Assembly (NCBI RefSeq): GCF_041276405.1
Contig: NZ_JBGGGT010000002.1
Location: forward strand, 3,838,501-3,902,500
DNA from: Microvirga sp. TS319
GTDB lineage: Bacteria > Pseudomonadota > Alphaproteobacteria > Rhizobiales > Beijerinckiaceae
Length of the DNA: 64,000 bases
Direction of reading: 5' to 3'
The notes beneath the pieces are model-generated. The model saw only the letters and a program-made list of their open reading frames with translations. It ran no database searches and was not told the DNA's origin. This document shows positions 1 to 9,841 of the stretch, one piece after another (within the stretch, counting starts at the first letter, position 1; the number at the start of each line of letters is the position of its first letter). The translations under genes and the position numbers were made by a program.

Positions 1-201
1 CGGCACCTGCAATGCCTCTTCGAGCGTCGCGCTGACCGCGACGCCGATCCGGGGAAGGCCGGCGGCTTCGCCGGCGTCCCGGCCCGCCGCATTGCGGCTG
101 ACCGCACCGACGAGTTCCAAATCGTCGGCGGCCGCGATCGCCTCCACCAGCGCCTTGCCGACCCAGCCGGTCGACCCCGCCAGAGTGATCCGAAGAGGCA
201 T
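1..201 (-). CDS. 4-hydroxy-tetrahydrodipicolinate reductase-like protein (DapB family), 5' part only
   Basis: Only the first 67 codons lie in the window; the gene runs off the left edge. The N-terminus MPLRITLAGSTGWVGKALVE carries a GxxGxxG dinucleotide-binding loop (GSTGWVG) directly after the first beta strand. It continues with an acidic-helix and LVGAVSR strand, as in DapB, which reduces hydroxytetrahydrodipicolinate in lysine and peptidoglycan precursor synthesis. The catalytic His/Lys region is outside the window, so this may be a DapB paralogue rather than the biosynthetic enzyme. The gene ends 14 bp from the gcdH stop and reads in the same direction, so it could be co-transcribed with gcdH. 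Confidence 0.6.
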   Translation of the reverse strand, partial: MPLRITLAGSTGWVGKALVEAIAAADDLELVGAVSRNAAGRDAGEAAGLPRIGVAVSATLEEALQVP

Positions 202-215
202 GCCGCCTACCTTTC

Positions 216-1415
216 TCAGAAGAAGGCCTGCAGGCCCGTCTGCGCGCGGCCCAGGATGAGAGCATGCACGTCGTGCGTGCCCTCATAGGTATTCACCGTC
301 TCCAGGTTCTGCGCGTGGCGCATCACATGGTATTCCTCCTGGATGCCGTTGCCGCCGTGCATGTCGCGGGCCGCCCGGGCGATCTCGAGCGCCTTGCCGC
401 AGTTGTTGCGCTTGACGAGCGAGATCATCTCCGGAGCCATGCGGCCCTCGTCAAAGAGCCGGCCGACGCGAAGGGAGGCGTGCAGACCGAGGGTGATCTC
501 GGTCATCATGTCCGCGAGCTTCTTCTGCACGAGCTGGGTGGCCGCGAGCGGCTTGTTGAACTGCTTGCGGTCGAGCGTGTATTGAAGCGCCCGGTGCCAG
601 CAATCCTCCGCCGCCCCCATGGCGCCCCAGGAAATGCCGTAGCGCGCGCGGTTGAGGCAGCCGAACGGACCTTTGAGACCGGATACGTTCGGCAGCAGCG
701 CATCCTCGCCGACCTCGACGCCGTCCATGACGATCTCGCCGGTGATGGAGGCGCGCAGGCTGAGCTTTCCGCCGATCTTGGGCGCGGAGAGACCCTTCAT
801 GCCCTTCTCCAGCACGAAGCCGCGGATCTGGTTGTCATGGGCCTCCGATTTCGCCCACACCACGAACACGTCCGCGATGGGAGAGTTCGAGATCCACATC
901 TTCGAACCCTTCAGGCGATAACCGCCATCGATCTTCTCGGCACGGGTCTTCATGCCGGCCGGATCGGAGCCGGCATCCGGCTCGGTCAGGCCGAAACAGC
1001 CGACGAATTCGCCCGATGCGAGCTTGGGCAGATACTTCCGGCGCTGCTCCTCGGAGCCATAGGCGTAAATGGGATACATGACGAGGGACGATTGCACGCT
1101 CATCATGGAACGATAGCCTGAATCGACGCGCTCCACCTCGCGGGCGACGAGGCCATAGGCAACGTAGGAAGCACCCGCGCAGCCGTATTCCTCCGGCAAG
1201 GTCACGCCGAGGAGACCGAGCTCACCCATCTCGTTGAAGATCGCGCGGTCCGTATGCTCTTCGCGATAGGCCTCGATCACGCGCGGCAGGAGCTTGTCCT
1301 GGGCGTAGGCGCGGGCCGTGTCGCGGATCATGCGCTCATCGTCCGTGAGCAGATCGTCAAGGAGAAGCGGATCCTCCCACTTGAGCTTCGCGATGTCCTG
1401 ATGTGCACCTGCCAT
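216..1415 (-). CDS. gcdH: Glutaryl-CoA dehydrogenase
   Basis: A 399-residue flavoprotein of the acyl-CoA dehydrogenase family. GcdH oxidises and decarboxylates glutaryl-CoA to crotonyl-CoA at the end of lysine, hydroxylysine and tryptophan breakdown. The C-terminal block [19 protein letters not shown] is nearly identical to the GcdH signature and carries the catalytic Glu (YEGTHD). Mid-protein motifs [12 protein letters not shown] and KMWISN are the FAD/acyl-CoA contacts. The start at 1415 ([10 protein letters not shown]) is preferred because family members begin there; the frame stays open further upstream without family similarity. It is divergent from a LysR gene, the usual arrangement for gcdH. 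It would receive glutaryl-CoA from a lysine route such as the one at 44.5-51 kb. Confidence 0.93.
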   Translation of the reverse strand: MAGAHQDIAKLKWEDPLLLDDLLTDDERMIRDTARAYAQDKLLPRVIEAYREEHTDRAIFNEMGELGLLGVTLPEEYGCAGASYVAYGLVAREVERVDSGYRSMMSVQSSLVMYPIYAYGSEEQRRKYLPKLASGEFVGCFGLTEPDAGSDPAGMKTRAEKIDGGYRLKGSKMWISNSPIADVFVVWAKSEAHDNQIRGFVLEKGMKGLSAPKIGGKLSLRASITGEIVMDGVEVGEDALLPNVSGLKGPFGCLNRARYGISWGAMGAAEDCWHRALQYTLDRKQFNKPLAATQLVQKKLADMMTEITLGLHASLRVGRLFDEGRMAPEMISLVKRNNCGKALEIARAARDMHGGNGIQEEYHVMRHAQNLETVNTYEGTHDVHALILGRAQTGLQAFF

Positions 1416-1478
1416 GATGAGCAATCCTCTTCGGTAAAAGCCCGGAAGGCTGTTCCGGAACCCGGTCAAACCCATTGA

Positions 1479-1494
1479 ATTTTGCCGGAAAAAT
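1479..1494. promoter_or_regulatory. Candidate LysR-type operator between gcdH and its regulator
   Basis: An interrupted palindrome of two 5-bp arms, ATTTT and AAAAT, separated by GCCGGA. It fits the T-N11-A pattern of LysR-family boxes. It lies in the 145-bp divergent intergenic region, about 65 bp from both start codons, where such a regulator would control gcdH and itself. Assignment rests on symmetry and position only. Confidence 0.35.
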
Positions 1495-1560
1495 CGCGCT
1501 GGACAGGAGAGAAGTAAAGCGACATCTTCGCAGCAGGTTATTCGGAAATGGAATGAACTG

Positions 1561-2457
1561 GTGCTCCGTCGCGGCTTTCTGCCCAATATCGGCAATCTTC
1601 TCGCCTTCGAGGCCACGGCCCGTCATGGCAGCGTCTCCCGCGCCGCGGAGGAGCTGAATCTCACTCAGAGCGCCGTCTCCCGGCAGATCCAGCAGCTCGA
1701 GGACTCCCTTGGCGTCTCCCTGTTCAGCCGCTCCCGCCAAAGGGTTGTGCTGACGGATGTGGGACGTCTCTATGCATCGCAGGTCCGCAGCACCCTTTCC
1801 GAACTCTCCGATGCCACTCACCAGGCCATTGCGCTTTCGGGCACGAGCGGCGTCCTGAACCTTGCAACCCTGCCGACCTTCGGCACCCGCTGGCTCATTC
1901 CCCGCATTTCGCACTTTCTGGCCCAGCACCCGAACGCGACGGTGAATTTCGGCGTGCGCCTCGTGCCGTTCGACTTTTCCGCAGAGCCCTTCGATGCGGC
2001 GATCCATTTCGGCGAGCCCCACTGGCCGGGCGCGGTCTGCGATTTGCTGCGGACCGAAGAGGCCGTTCCCGTCTGCAGCCCCGCCTATCGGGAGCGCGAG
2101 ACAATCCAGGCCCCGAAGGACCTCGCCCGTGCGACCCTGCTGCAACAGAGCACTCGGCCGACTGCCTGGGCGGAATGGTTCGCGAGCGTGAGCGTGGATG
2201 CCGGCAACCCTATGCGGGGCCCTCGCTTCGAGCAGTTCGCCATGGTCACGCAGGCAGCCGCGGCAGGGCTGGGGGTCGGCCTGATCCCCCATTTTCTGAT
2301 CGCGGACGAGCTGGCTGCGGGACGGCTCGAGATTCTTTTCCCGCAAAGCATCCTGAGCGTGGGAGCCTATTATCTCGTCTATCCGGAGCACAAGGCCGAG
2401 GCCCCCCTGGTGCGCTCCTTCCGGGACTGGATTCTCACGGAAAGCCGTCAGGGATAA
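1561..2457 (+). CDS. LysR-family transcriptional regulator (GcvA/GcdR-like)
   Basis: 298 residues with a GTG start. The N-terminal winged HTH is clear ([20 protein letters not shown], then [13 protein letters not shown], residues about 11-48). It is followed by the periplasmic-binding-protein-like effector domain of the GcvA subgroup ([24 protein letters not shown]). Divergent orientation from gcdH suggests it activates gcdH in response to a glutarate- or lysine-derived effector; this role is inferred from position. Its last 10 bases overlap the end of the convergent transporter gene. Confidence 0.88.
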   Translation: MLRRGFLPNIGNLLAFEATARHGSVSRAAEELNLTQSAVSRQIQQLEDSLGVSLFSRSRQRVVLTDVGRLYASQVRSTLSELSDATHQAIALSGTSGVLNLATLPTFGTRWLIPRISHFLAQHPNATVNFGVRLVPFDFSAEPFDAAIHFGEPHWPGAVCDLLRTEEAVPVCSPAYRERETIQAPKDLARATLLQQSTRPTAWAEWFASVSVDAGNPMRGPRFEQFAMVTQAAAAGLGVGLIPHFLIADELAAGRLEILFPQSILSVGAYYLVYPEHKAEAPLVRSFRDWILTESRQG

Positions 2458-3635
2458 GCGCGTTTCGGCTTCAGAACGCGCATGCTCAGGGTGAAGGCGA
2501 CCCAGCCGCAGACCGCAATACCGCCCACCATGGACAGCGACGTACCGTCGTAGAGGGCACTCACGAGCGCGATCAGTACCGCACCGGTGCTGAGCTGCAG
2601 GGTGCCCATGAGCGCGGATGCCGTCCCGGCAATCGGCCCGTGCTCCTCCAGCGCCAGCACCGCCGTCGACGGAATGACATAGCCGAGACAGCCGAACGAG
2701 AGGAACAGGAGCCCCCAAAGGATATAGGCGTTGTCCGCACCCGCCAGGGTCATGATGAGCAGCAGGCTCACCAGAGCCGCAAAGGCGGAGATGGCGGTCC
2801 GCACCACGCGCTCGGCGCCGAAACGGCGCATGAACACGCTGTTGAACTGTGCGCTGCCGATGAAGGCGATCGCATTGGAGGCGAAGATCATGCTGTAATG
2901 CGACGGCGACAGGCCGAAATGCTCGATGAAAATCACGGATGAGCCGGCGAGATAGGCAAAGAAGCTTGCCTGGCTGAATCCGCCGATGAAGGCGAGCCCC
3001 CGAAAATGCCGATCCTTGAGAAGGCTCCTGTAGGCGGCAAAGGTCTGTGCCAAGCTCTGCCGGCCTGCACCGGCGGGTTTCGTTTCCGGAAGCAGGAACA
3101 GAATCACCGCCAGACCACCGAGGCCGATCGCGGCGATGGCCCAGAAAATGAACCGCCAGCTGAAGAACTCGGCCAGGGTGCTGCCCGCGAGCGGCGCCAG
3201 GATTGGCGACACGCTGAAGACCAGCATCGTGGTCGCCATCAGCCGCGCGGCCTCATGGCCGGTATGCAGATCGCGAATGATCGCCCGCGGGATCACCATG
3301 GCCGCGCAGGACCCGACACCCTGCAGAAACCGGAAGGCAATCAGCGTTTCCACGTTCGGGGCATAGCTGCAGCCGATGCTCCCCAGGATGAACAATCCCA
3401 GGCCGCCATAGAGGGGGGGCTTGCGCCCGAACCGATCCGAGAGCGGCCCATAGGCCAGCTGGCAGATGGCTACTGCCAGGAAGAAGCTCATCAGGCTCAT
3501 CTGCACGGCGCCGATATCGACCTGGAACTCGCGTGCAATCGCCGGGAAGGCCGGCAGGTACATATCGATGGCGAACGGCCCGATGGCGGACAGCATGCCG
3601 AGAACGAGCGCATTGCGCAGAAAAGCGGATCGCAT
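2448..3635 (-). CDS. Bcr/CflA-family MFS drug-resistance transporter
   Basis: 395 residues with about 12 hydrophobic segments, a member of the DHA1 Bcr/CflA group of proton-driven exporters. Visible markers are AIDMYLPAFPAI in the first helix, the MFS motif A loop GPLSDRFGRKP between TM2 and TM3, and the antiporter motif C-like segment SPILAPLAGS in TM5. Family members export bicyclomycin, chloramphenicol, sulfonamides or small peptides; the substrate here cannot be read from sequence. It is a single gene, convergent with and overlapping the LysR gene. Confidence 0.88.
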   Translation of the reverse strand: MRSAFLRNALVLGMLSAIGPFAIDMYLPAFPAIAREFQVDIGAVQMSLMSFFLAVAICQLAYGPLSDRFGRKPPLYGGLGLFILGSIGCSYAPNVETLIAFRFLQGVGSCAAMVIPRAIIRDLHTGHEAARLMATTMLVFSVSPILAPLAGSTLAEFFSWRFIFWAIAAIGLGGLAVILFLLPETKPAGAGRQSLAQTFAAYRSLLKDRHFRGLAFIGGFSQASFFAYLAGSSVIFIEHFGLSPSHYSMIFASNAIAFIGSAQFNSVFMRRFGAERVVRTAISAFAALVSLLLIMTLAGADNAYILWGLLFLSFGCLGYVIPSTAVLALEEHGPIAGTASALMGTLQLSTGAVLIALVSALYDGTSLSMVGGIAVCGWVAFTLSMRVLKPKRAYP

Positions 3636-3979
3636 GGGATAAAGGCTCTCAGGCCTGGGTTCTTGAAGCGGAATCGAAAGACGGCCCGGCCACGGGTCTC
3701 AGGTCGGGAGAACGGCTTTTGGAGGCGCCCGGGCTGGCGGTCAAAGCCGCACGACGGAGAAGGCACCCTTGCTTTTAGGCCCTTGAGACTCTCCGTCAAG
3801 CGGGCTCCGGGAGGTTTCCAAGGACAACGTTCCCTGAACCGGGACGGCGCTTACTCTTCGTTAACTATGTTTGTCCATGTCTGGTTAAAGTTTTCCCAGA
3901 AGTGCCGGACCCCGAGGAGTTGCCCCATTGGAGCGATCTCGTTCGGGAAACCGGCCGGCTGCAAGAATTGGCTCTCCTC

Positions 3980-4939
3980 ATGCTGTTTTCCCGCCCCTGT
4001 GATCGGAACGACCTCAGCGCCTCGGCGCTTGCGGTAAGCAGCCGTTCGAGGCGCTGGCTCGGCGCCGGCTTCAGGGGAGCGCTCCTCCTGGCGCCGCTGC
4101 TGACGGCCGCCTGCACGACCCGATCCGAGATCGGCTTCGCCACGCTCATGGGCGAGGTTCCGGCCACCCGTGCAATCGTCATGCCGCCTCCCGGCGGTCC
4201 TTCCATCGTGGCCGTCCTGGAGCGCCGCTATCAGAATGGCGTTTCGCAGGAAATCGCTCTGTCGACGGCTTCCCTCACGCCCGGACAGAACGCCGTCTAT
4301 GTGAGCCTCGCCAGCGGAAGCACTCCCCAGTCGGAGATCGAGGATATCCTGAGCCTGCCGTCCATCGCGGAGGATCGGATTTACAGAGAGATGGAAGAGC
4401 GTCTGCCCGGCATCGAGATGCAGACGTCCCTCGTCTACGCGCAGAACACGTACGGCCCCTTCGGCTTCGCCACGGGCCGGTCGGCCAGCGGCGACGTGTG
4501 CCTCTATGCCTGGCAGCGCATCGAACCCAACGAACCGGCCGTCCTGATGCCGGGCGGCGCCATATCCGTCCGCCTGCGGCTGTGCGATGCGGCCGCCACC
4601 GCGGAGCAGCTCCTGCGCATCATGTACGGCTTCTCCATCTCTGCCTACAACGTGTCCGGCTCCTGGAATCCCTATGGCGAGCCACCTCGGGTGCCCGCTC
4701 ACCTGGGCGAGATCGATGCCCCGATCTATCCGCTGGGCATGAACAGTGCCGCCCCCACGGTCGTCGTTCGCGAACGACGGGTTCAGGCGCGGTCCAATCC
4801 GGCTCCGGCGCGCCGCCTCATCGACAAGGATACGGTTCTTCCCGAACAGTCTCCGCAAGCCATCATTCCGGCGCCCCAGGAGCCGATTGCGTCTCCCCTG
4901 ACCGGTTACCCAGTGGTGCCGCCACCGCCTTCACAGTAA
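3980..4939 (+). CDS. bcsN: Cellulose biosynthesis protein BcsN (lipoprotein)
   Basis: 319 residues from the ATG at 3980; a GTG at 3902 would add 26 residues, and neither start has a clear ribosome-binding site. A hydrophobic stretch ends in the lipobox LLTAAC, so the mature protein should be lipid-anchored at a Cys near residue 45. The body (GDVCLYAWQRIE, VRLRLCD, FSISAYNVSGSWNPYG) matches the BcsN family found next to cellulose synthase in rhizobia and agrobacteria. The C-terminus is proline-rich and probably unstructured. BcsN is an accessory envelope protein of cellulose export; its biochemical role is not established. First gene of the cellulose operon. Confidence 0.82.
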   Translation: MLFSRPCDRNDLSASALAVSSRSRRWLGAGFRGALLLAPLLTAACTTRSEIGFATLMGEVPATRAIVMPPPGGPSIVAVLERRYQNGVSQEIALSTASLTPGQNAVYVSLASGSTPQSEIEDILSLPSIAEDRIYREMEERLPGIEMQTSLVYAQNTYGPFGFATGRSASGDVCLYAWQRIEPNEPAVLMPGGAISVRLRLCDAAATAEQLLRIMYGFSISAYNVSGSWNPYGEPPRVPAHLGEIDAPIYPLGMNSAAPTVVVRERRVQARSNPAPARRLIDKDTVLPEQSPQAIIPAPQEPIASPLTGYPVVPPPPSQ

Positions 4940-5071
4940 AAGCCAAGAGACGTCGTCGTGATTATATTACGCATATCAGAAAAAATTTACCAGGGTGACA
5001 AAAAATCCTAAAGACCACAGGAACAATATTGTATCTCCGCTGATAGACCTTCAGCTGCTCTTCGCGTATGC

Positions 5072-7306
5072 GTGAGCTCAAGCATACAGCAACCTAGACT
5101 GAGAACATGGATGCGTAGGGGTGCACTCGTAGTCTTATGGGCGGTGGCGGCGATGCTCGTCGTCCTGCTGGTCGCCCTTCCCATCAGCCTTCAGACCCAT
5201 CTCGTGGCAGGCCTCGTCGTCGTCGCGTGCATGATCGTCCTGAAATTCTTCAGGGCGCAGGGGGTCTGGCGTGTCATTGCGCTGTCGCTGGGCACGGCCA
5301 TCGTGCTGCGCTATGTCTTCTGGCGCACGACGAGCACGATTCCGCCGGTCACCGAGCTCGCGAGCTTCATTCCCGCGTTCCTCCTGTACATTGCCGAAAT
5401 GTACAGCGTGATGATGCTCTTCTTGAGTCTTTTCGTCGTGGCGAGTCCGATGTCTTCGCGCAAGTCGCCGAAGATCGACCCCGAGAATCTCCCGACCGTC
5501 GACGTATTCGTGCCGAGCTACAACGAAGATGCGAGTCTTCTGGCCACGACCCTCGCAGCCGCCAAGGCCATGAGTTATCCGGCGGAGAAGTTCACCGTCT
5601 GGCTTCTTGACGATGGTGGAACCGACGAAAAGTGCAATTCGGACAACGCCAAGGCCGCGGCATCCGCCCGCGCCCGGCGCGCCGAACTCCAGGCGCTCTG
5701 CGCGGCGCTCGACGTCAAATACCTGACCCGCGCCCGCAATCTTCACGCCAAGGCGGGCAACCTCAACAATGGCCTCGAGCATTCGACGGGCGATCTCGTG
5801 GCCGTTTTCGATGCGGACCACGCTCCGGCTCGCAGCTTCCTGGAAGAGACCGTCGGCTTTTTCAGCACCGACAAGAACCTGTTCCTGGTCCAGACGCCTC
5901 ACTTTTTCATCAATCCCGATCCGCTCGAGCGCAATCTCGGCACCTTTCAGACGATGCCGTCGGAGAACGAAATGTTCTACGGCATCATTCAACGCGGCCT
6001 GGACAAATGGGACGCGGCGTTCTTCTGCGGCTCGGCCGCCGTGCTCCGGCGAGAGGCCCTGCAGGAAACGAACGGCTTCAGCGGCCTGAGCATCACCGAA
6101 GACTGCGAAACCGCGCTCGAACTGCATTCCCGGGGCTGGAGCAGCGTCTATGTCGACAAGCCGCTGATCGCGGGGCTCCAGCCTGAGACCTTCGCCAGCT
6201 TCATCGGCCAGCGTTCCCGCTGGGCCCAGGGCATGATGCAGATCCTGCGCTTCCGCTTCCCGCCCCTGAAACGCGGGCTGAAGTTCACGCAGCGCCTGGC
6301 CTATATGTCCAGCACCCTGTTCTGGCTCTTCCCCTTCTCGCGGTTCTGCTTTCTGCTGTCCCCGCTCTGCTATCTTTTCTTCTCTCTGGAGATCTTCACC
6401 GCATCGGGCGGCGAGTTCCTGGCCTATACGTTCACCTACATGATGGTGAACTTCATGATGCAGAACTACCTCTATGGTCGTTACCGCTGGCCCTGGATCT
6501 CTGATCTCTACGAATACATCCAGACCATCTATCTTCTGCCTGCCATCCTGTCGGTGATCGCCAACCCGAAGAAGCCGACCTTCAAGGTCACGTCCAAGGG
6601 CGAATCCATGCTCGAGAGCCGGGTCTCGGAACTCGGCATGCCCTATTTCATCATCTTCGGCATCCTGCTGCTCGGCGTCGTCGCTACAGGCGTCCGCGTG
6701 TGGATGGAGCCCTACAAGGCCGATCTCACTCTGGTGACCGGCGCGTGGAACGTGCTCAACCTCATCATCGCGGGTTGCGCATTGGGAGTGGTATCGGAAC
6801 GCGCATCGCGGCGCATGAGCCATCGCGTGCATATCGACCGCACCTGCCGCTTCCTGTTCGGCGATGAGACCATCGAAGCGTCGGTGCGCGATATTTCCGT
6901 GGGCGGAGCCCGCCTGCACGTCGCGCCTTCGCATGAGCCCAGCCTGAAAAAGGGAGCGCTCGGCACCCTCGAGTTCATGCCTCATGCCGATTTGCCGACA
7001 CAGCATATGCCGGTCGAGATCCGCAAGGTCGGCATGGACGACAAAGGCCTGCTGCTGGGCTGCCGCTTCATGATCGCAACGCCGGAGCACCACAAGCTTG
7101 TCGCCGATCTGGTCTTCGCCAATGCGGATCAATGGAGCGCATTCCAGAAGCGCCGCCATCAGGACATCGGCGTGCTTCGCGGGACGCTATGGTTCTTCAT
7201 GGTCTCTCTCTACCAAACAGGACGAGGCCTTTCCTATCTCTTCGGCCTGCAACGGATCGGCATGTCCAAGCCACCGGTTCCGTCCGTTGCATCGACCGCG
7301 AAATAG
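5072..7306 (+). CDS. bcsA: Cellulose synthase catalytic subunit (UDP-forming)
   Basis: 744-residue inner-membrane GT2 glycosyltransferase that polymerises UDP-glucose and extrudes the glucan. All processive-synthase residues are present: D180-D181 (LLDDGG), D247-x-D249 (FDADHAP), D344 (ITEDCE) and Q380-R-S-R-W384. Transmembrane helices flank the catalytic domain. The C-terminal PilZ domain has R581-x-x-x-R585 and D607-x-S-x-x-G612, so c-di-GMP activation is expected. The start is GTG at 5072; an ATG 13 codons in (5111) is possible. It follows bcsN after a 132-bp AT-richer spacer that may hold its own promoter, and bcsB starts 9 bp downstream. Confidence 0.96.
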   Translation: MSSSIQQPRLRTWMRRGALVVLWAVAAMLVVLLVALPISLQTHLVAGLVVVACMIVLKFFRAQGVWRVIALSLGTAIVLRYVFWRTTSTIPPVTELASFIPAFLLYIAEMYSVMMLFLSLFVVASPMSSRKSPKIDPENLPTVDVFVPSYNEDASLLATTLAAAKAMSYPAEKFTVWLLDDGGTDEKCNSDNAKAAASARARRAELQALCAALDVKYLTRARNLHAKAGNLNNGLEHSTGDLVAVFDADHAPARSFLEETVGFFSTDKNLFLVQTPHFFINPDPLERNLGTFQTMPSENEMFYGIIQRGLDKWDAAFFCGSAAVLRREALQETNGFSGLSITEDCETALELHSRGWSSVYVDKPLIAGLQPETFASFIGQRSRWAQGMMQILRFRFPPLKRGLKFTQRLAYMSSTLFWLFPFSRFCFLLSPLCYLFFSLEIFTASGGEFLAYTFTYMMVNFMMQNYLYGRYRWPWISDLYEYIQTIYLLPAILSVIANPKKPTFKVTSKGESMLESRVSELGMPYFIIFGILLLGVVATGVRVWMEPYKADLTLVTGAWNVLNLIIAGCALGVVSERASRRMSHRVHIDRTCRFLFGDETIEASVRDISVGGARLHVAPSHEPSLKKGALGTLEFMPHADLPTQHMPVEIRKVGMDDKGLLLGCRFMIATPEHHKLVADLVFANADQWSAFQKRRHQDIGVLRGTLWFFMVSLYQTGRGLSYLFGLQRIGMSKPPVPSVASTAK

Positions 7307-7315
7307 AGGCCTGCC

Positions 7316-9841
7316 GTGCGCTCCCTTCTGATCCCTCTCCTCGTCGCCTTCGAATTGCTCGGGGTGCGAATGGCAGGGGCGCAAGTCGCCCCTTTCAATA
7401 TGGGCGGGCCGCCCGCCACGCCGCCGGCTGGCGCGAACCCGCCCGTGCAGCCGCAGTCCCCGCAGCGGGCAGCCCCTTCCGGCACGTTCGACATGCGCGG
7501 CTCCTCCCCCGCGCCGCAGGCACCGGTTCCGCAAAGCGGCCCCTCGTCTCCTGGGAGCTCCGCGGCGCCCTTTCAGACTGCGCCGGGCGCCACATCCAGG
7601 CCCTCCGTCCCGACGATACCGGCCCGCCCTGCCCTGGTCCGTATCGAGCGCCCGATCCTGCCCTTTGAAACCATCCGGCTCGAAGGCGAGACGGATGCGC
7701 AGTCCTGGACGTTTCATCTGACCCAGGACGAGGCCACGAGTGGCGCATCGATCGCGGTCGGATACAAGAACGCCGTTGTGGTGATGCCGGAAGGCTCCCG
7801 GCTGAGGATCGTGATCAACGGCGAGACCGTGGTCGACACCCCCATCCAATCCTCCGAAGACATCAAAAGCGTCACCGCCACGATCCGGCCGGGTCTCTTG
7901 CGCGCCGGATCGAACTTCATCCGCATGGAGGCCTTCCAGCGTCACCGGACGGACTGCACCATCGCGGCCACCTACGAACTTTGGACCGATGTCGATTCGG
8001 CATCGACCAAGCTCATCTTTGCCGAAGGCGCCACGAAGACCCTGCGCAGCCTCGAGGATCTTCCTGCCGTCGGCGTCGATGCCTCCGGCGTCACGACGAT
8101 CCGCGTGGTCGCCTCCAAGGTCTACCGCCCCGAAATCCGCGACCGTCTGCTGCGCCTCGTGCAGTTGATCGCCGTGCGCGGACGCTATGCCCGCCCCGTG
8201 ATCCAGGTGGTCGAAGCCGACCCAGGCCCCTCGCCTGTCGGGACCATCAAGGTGGTGATGGGGCTCGCCGGCGAATTGCGCGGGATGCTTCCGGGCGTCC
8301 CGGACAGCGCTCTGGCCCAACCCCTGACCATGATGATGCAGGAACCGGGCTCCATCGGATCGACCCTCGTCGTCTCCGGTCCGAGCTGGAGCGATCTGGA
8401 TTCCGCCATCTCCGTCATCGGCGCGCAGGCCATCAACACGGGGAAGGTGGGCCAAGGTATCGTCGATACCGCCTCCTGGCACTGGCCCGAGGTTCAAACC
8501 GCCTTCAGCCGCCATTCCTTCCGCTTCGCGGATCTCGGTATCGCGACCCAGGAGTTCTCGGGCCGCCGTCTGAAGAGCCGGTTCATCCTGAATCTCCCTC
8601 CTGATTTTTATGCGACGGAGTACGGAGAGGCGCTCCTCTACATCGATGCGGCCTATACCACGGCGGTGAGGCCGGGCAGCCACGTGAACGTCTTCGTCAA
8701 CGACAAGATCAGCACGCAGCTCGTGATCACGGCGCAAGGCGATGTCGTCAAGCGCCACGCCATCCGGCTGCCGTTGAAGCACTTCAAGTCGGGCCTCAAC
8801 ACCGTCTCGGTGGAAGTGGGTCTCCTGGCCGATGCGGATGATCGCTGCGCTCCGGGCGAAACATTGTCGGAGACGAACCGCTTCGTGCTCTTTGACACCA
8901 GCAGCCTCGAGTTCCCCGACTTCGGCCGAATCGGACGGCAACCCGATCTCGGCGTGCTGAGTGCCGGCCATTTCCCGAACGAAGACGTTCCGACCACCGT
9001 CGTTCTGGCCCGTCCGGACACGCTGAATATCGCGGCCGCCGGTACGTTCCTGGCCCGCATGGCGCGCAACGCCGGCACGCCCATGCGGACCCAATTCGCC
9101 AGCGCTGCCTCGGCGGAGGATCCTTCCGTGGTCTTCATCGGCGCCGTCGAACAGATTCCGGCAGGCCTCCTCAACCGTGTGCGGGTCTCCGAACACCTGC
9201 GCCTGGTCTGGCCGGCGACCCCGCTTCAGGCGGACGCTGCCTCTCATCGGGCTGCGAATTCGGACTTCTCCATGACCGTGAAGCCGACCTCGGCGGACAG
9301 CAGCAGCACGGCCTCGACCGACGAAGTCCGGAAACGCTGGTCGGAATCCTTCCGCCGTCAGGGTTTCCTGCAGCAGACGATCGGCACCCTGCAGGACTGG
9401 ATGGAGCGGACGTTCAGCCTGTCCCTCAACTCCCTCTCGCTCAACAAACGTCTCGACACTCCCTACGAACCGCCGCAGCGGTCGACCCTGCTCATCGCGC
9501 AGAATCGGACTCCCGAAGCGGGCGTCTGGACGCTCGTGACCGCCCGCACGGAGGAAGCTCTGGCCGATGAGATGGCCCGCATGGCCGATCCGCTTCTGTG
9601 GTCGAAAGTGTCCGGCCGCGCGATCGCTCTCGACCCGCGAGAATCCAATCTGCAGGTCGAGCCGATTCAGGATTACGTGTTCGTTCAGACGCAGCCGTTT
9701 TCCCTGCTGAACATGCGGCTCGTTGCGGCGAACTGGATGTCGGCCAACATTCTCCAATATGCTCTGCTCATGATAGCGTGCTGTCTGTTTCTGGGAACCG
9801 GAACGTATCTTCTCCTGAAGCGCCTGGGACGGCCCTCATGA
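7316..9841 (+). CDS. bcsB: Cellulose synthase periplasmic/regulatory subunit BcsB
   Basis: 841 residues. A Sec signal peptide (RSLLIPLLVAFELLGVRMAG) is followed by a Pro/Gln-rich linker to about residue 110. Two BcsB carbohydrate-binding/flavodoxin-like repeats follow, with typical segments (FPDFGRIGRQPDLG, FVNDKISTQLVI). A single C-terminal transmembrane helix (LLMIACCLFLGTGTYLLL) tethers it to BcsA and is required for catalytic activity in characterised synthases. GTG start with an AGAGG-like site just upstream. The stop overlaps the bcsZ start as ATGA, so translation is coupled. Confidence 0.94.
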   Translation: MRSLLIPLLVAFELLGVRMAGAQVAPFNMGGPPATPPAGANPPVQPQSPQRAAPSGTFDMRGSSPAPQAPVPQSGPSSPGSSAAPFQTAPGATSRPSVPTIPARPALVRIERPILPFETIRLEGETDAQSWTFHLTQDEATSGASIAVGYKNAVVVMPEGSRLRIVINGETVVDTPIQSSEDIKSVTATIRPGLLRAGSNFIRMEAFQRHRTDCTIAATYELWTDVDSASTKLIFAEGATKTLRSLEDLPAVGVDASGVTTIRVVASKVYRPEIRDRLLRLVQLIAVRGRYARPVIQVVEADPGPSPVGTIKVVMGLAGELRGMLPGVPDSALAQPLTMMMQEPGSIGSTLVVSGPSWSDLDSAISVIGAQAINTGKVGQGIVDTASWHWPEVQTAFSRHSFRFADLGIATQEFSGRRLKSRFILNLPPDFYATEYGEALLYIDAAYTTAVRPGSHVNVFVNDKISTQLVITAQGDVVKRHAIRLPLKHFKSGLNTVSVEVGLLADADDRCAPGETLSETNRFVLFDTSSLEFPDFGRIGRQPDLGVLSAGHFPNEDVPTTVVLARPDTLNIAAAGTFLARMARNAGTPMRTQFASAASAEDPSVVFIGAVEQIPAGLLNRVRVSEHLRLVWPATPLQADAASHRAANSDFSMTVKPTSADSSSTASTDEVRKRWSESFRRQGFLQQTIGTLQDWMERTFSLSLNSLSLNKRLDTPYEPPQRSTLLIAQNRTPEAGVWTLVTARTEEALADEMARMADPLLWSKVSGRAIALDPRESNLQVEPIQDYVFVQTQPFSLLNMRLVAANWMSANILQYALLMIACCLFLGTGTYLLLKRLGRPS

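Noticed and set aside
5135..7159. 674-codon open frame antisense to bcsA
   Set aside because: Acid- and Arg-rich antisense shadow of a clear cellulose synthase.
7187..9757. Very long open frame (856 codons) antisense to bcsB
   Set aside because: It mirrors bcsB codon periodicity, is rich in Arg/Gly/Asp/His as expected of antisense frames in GC-rich DNA, and shows no family motif. bcsB on the plus strand is unambiguous.
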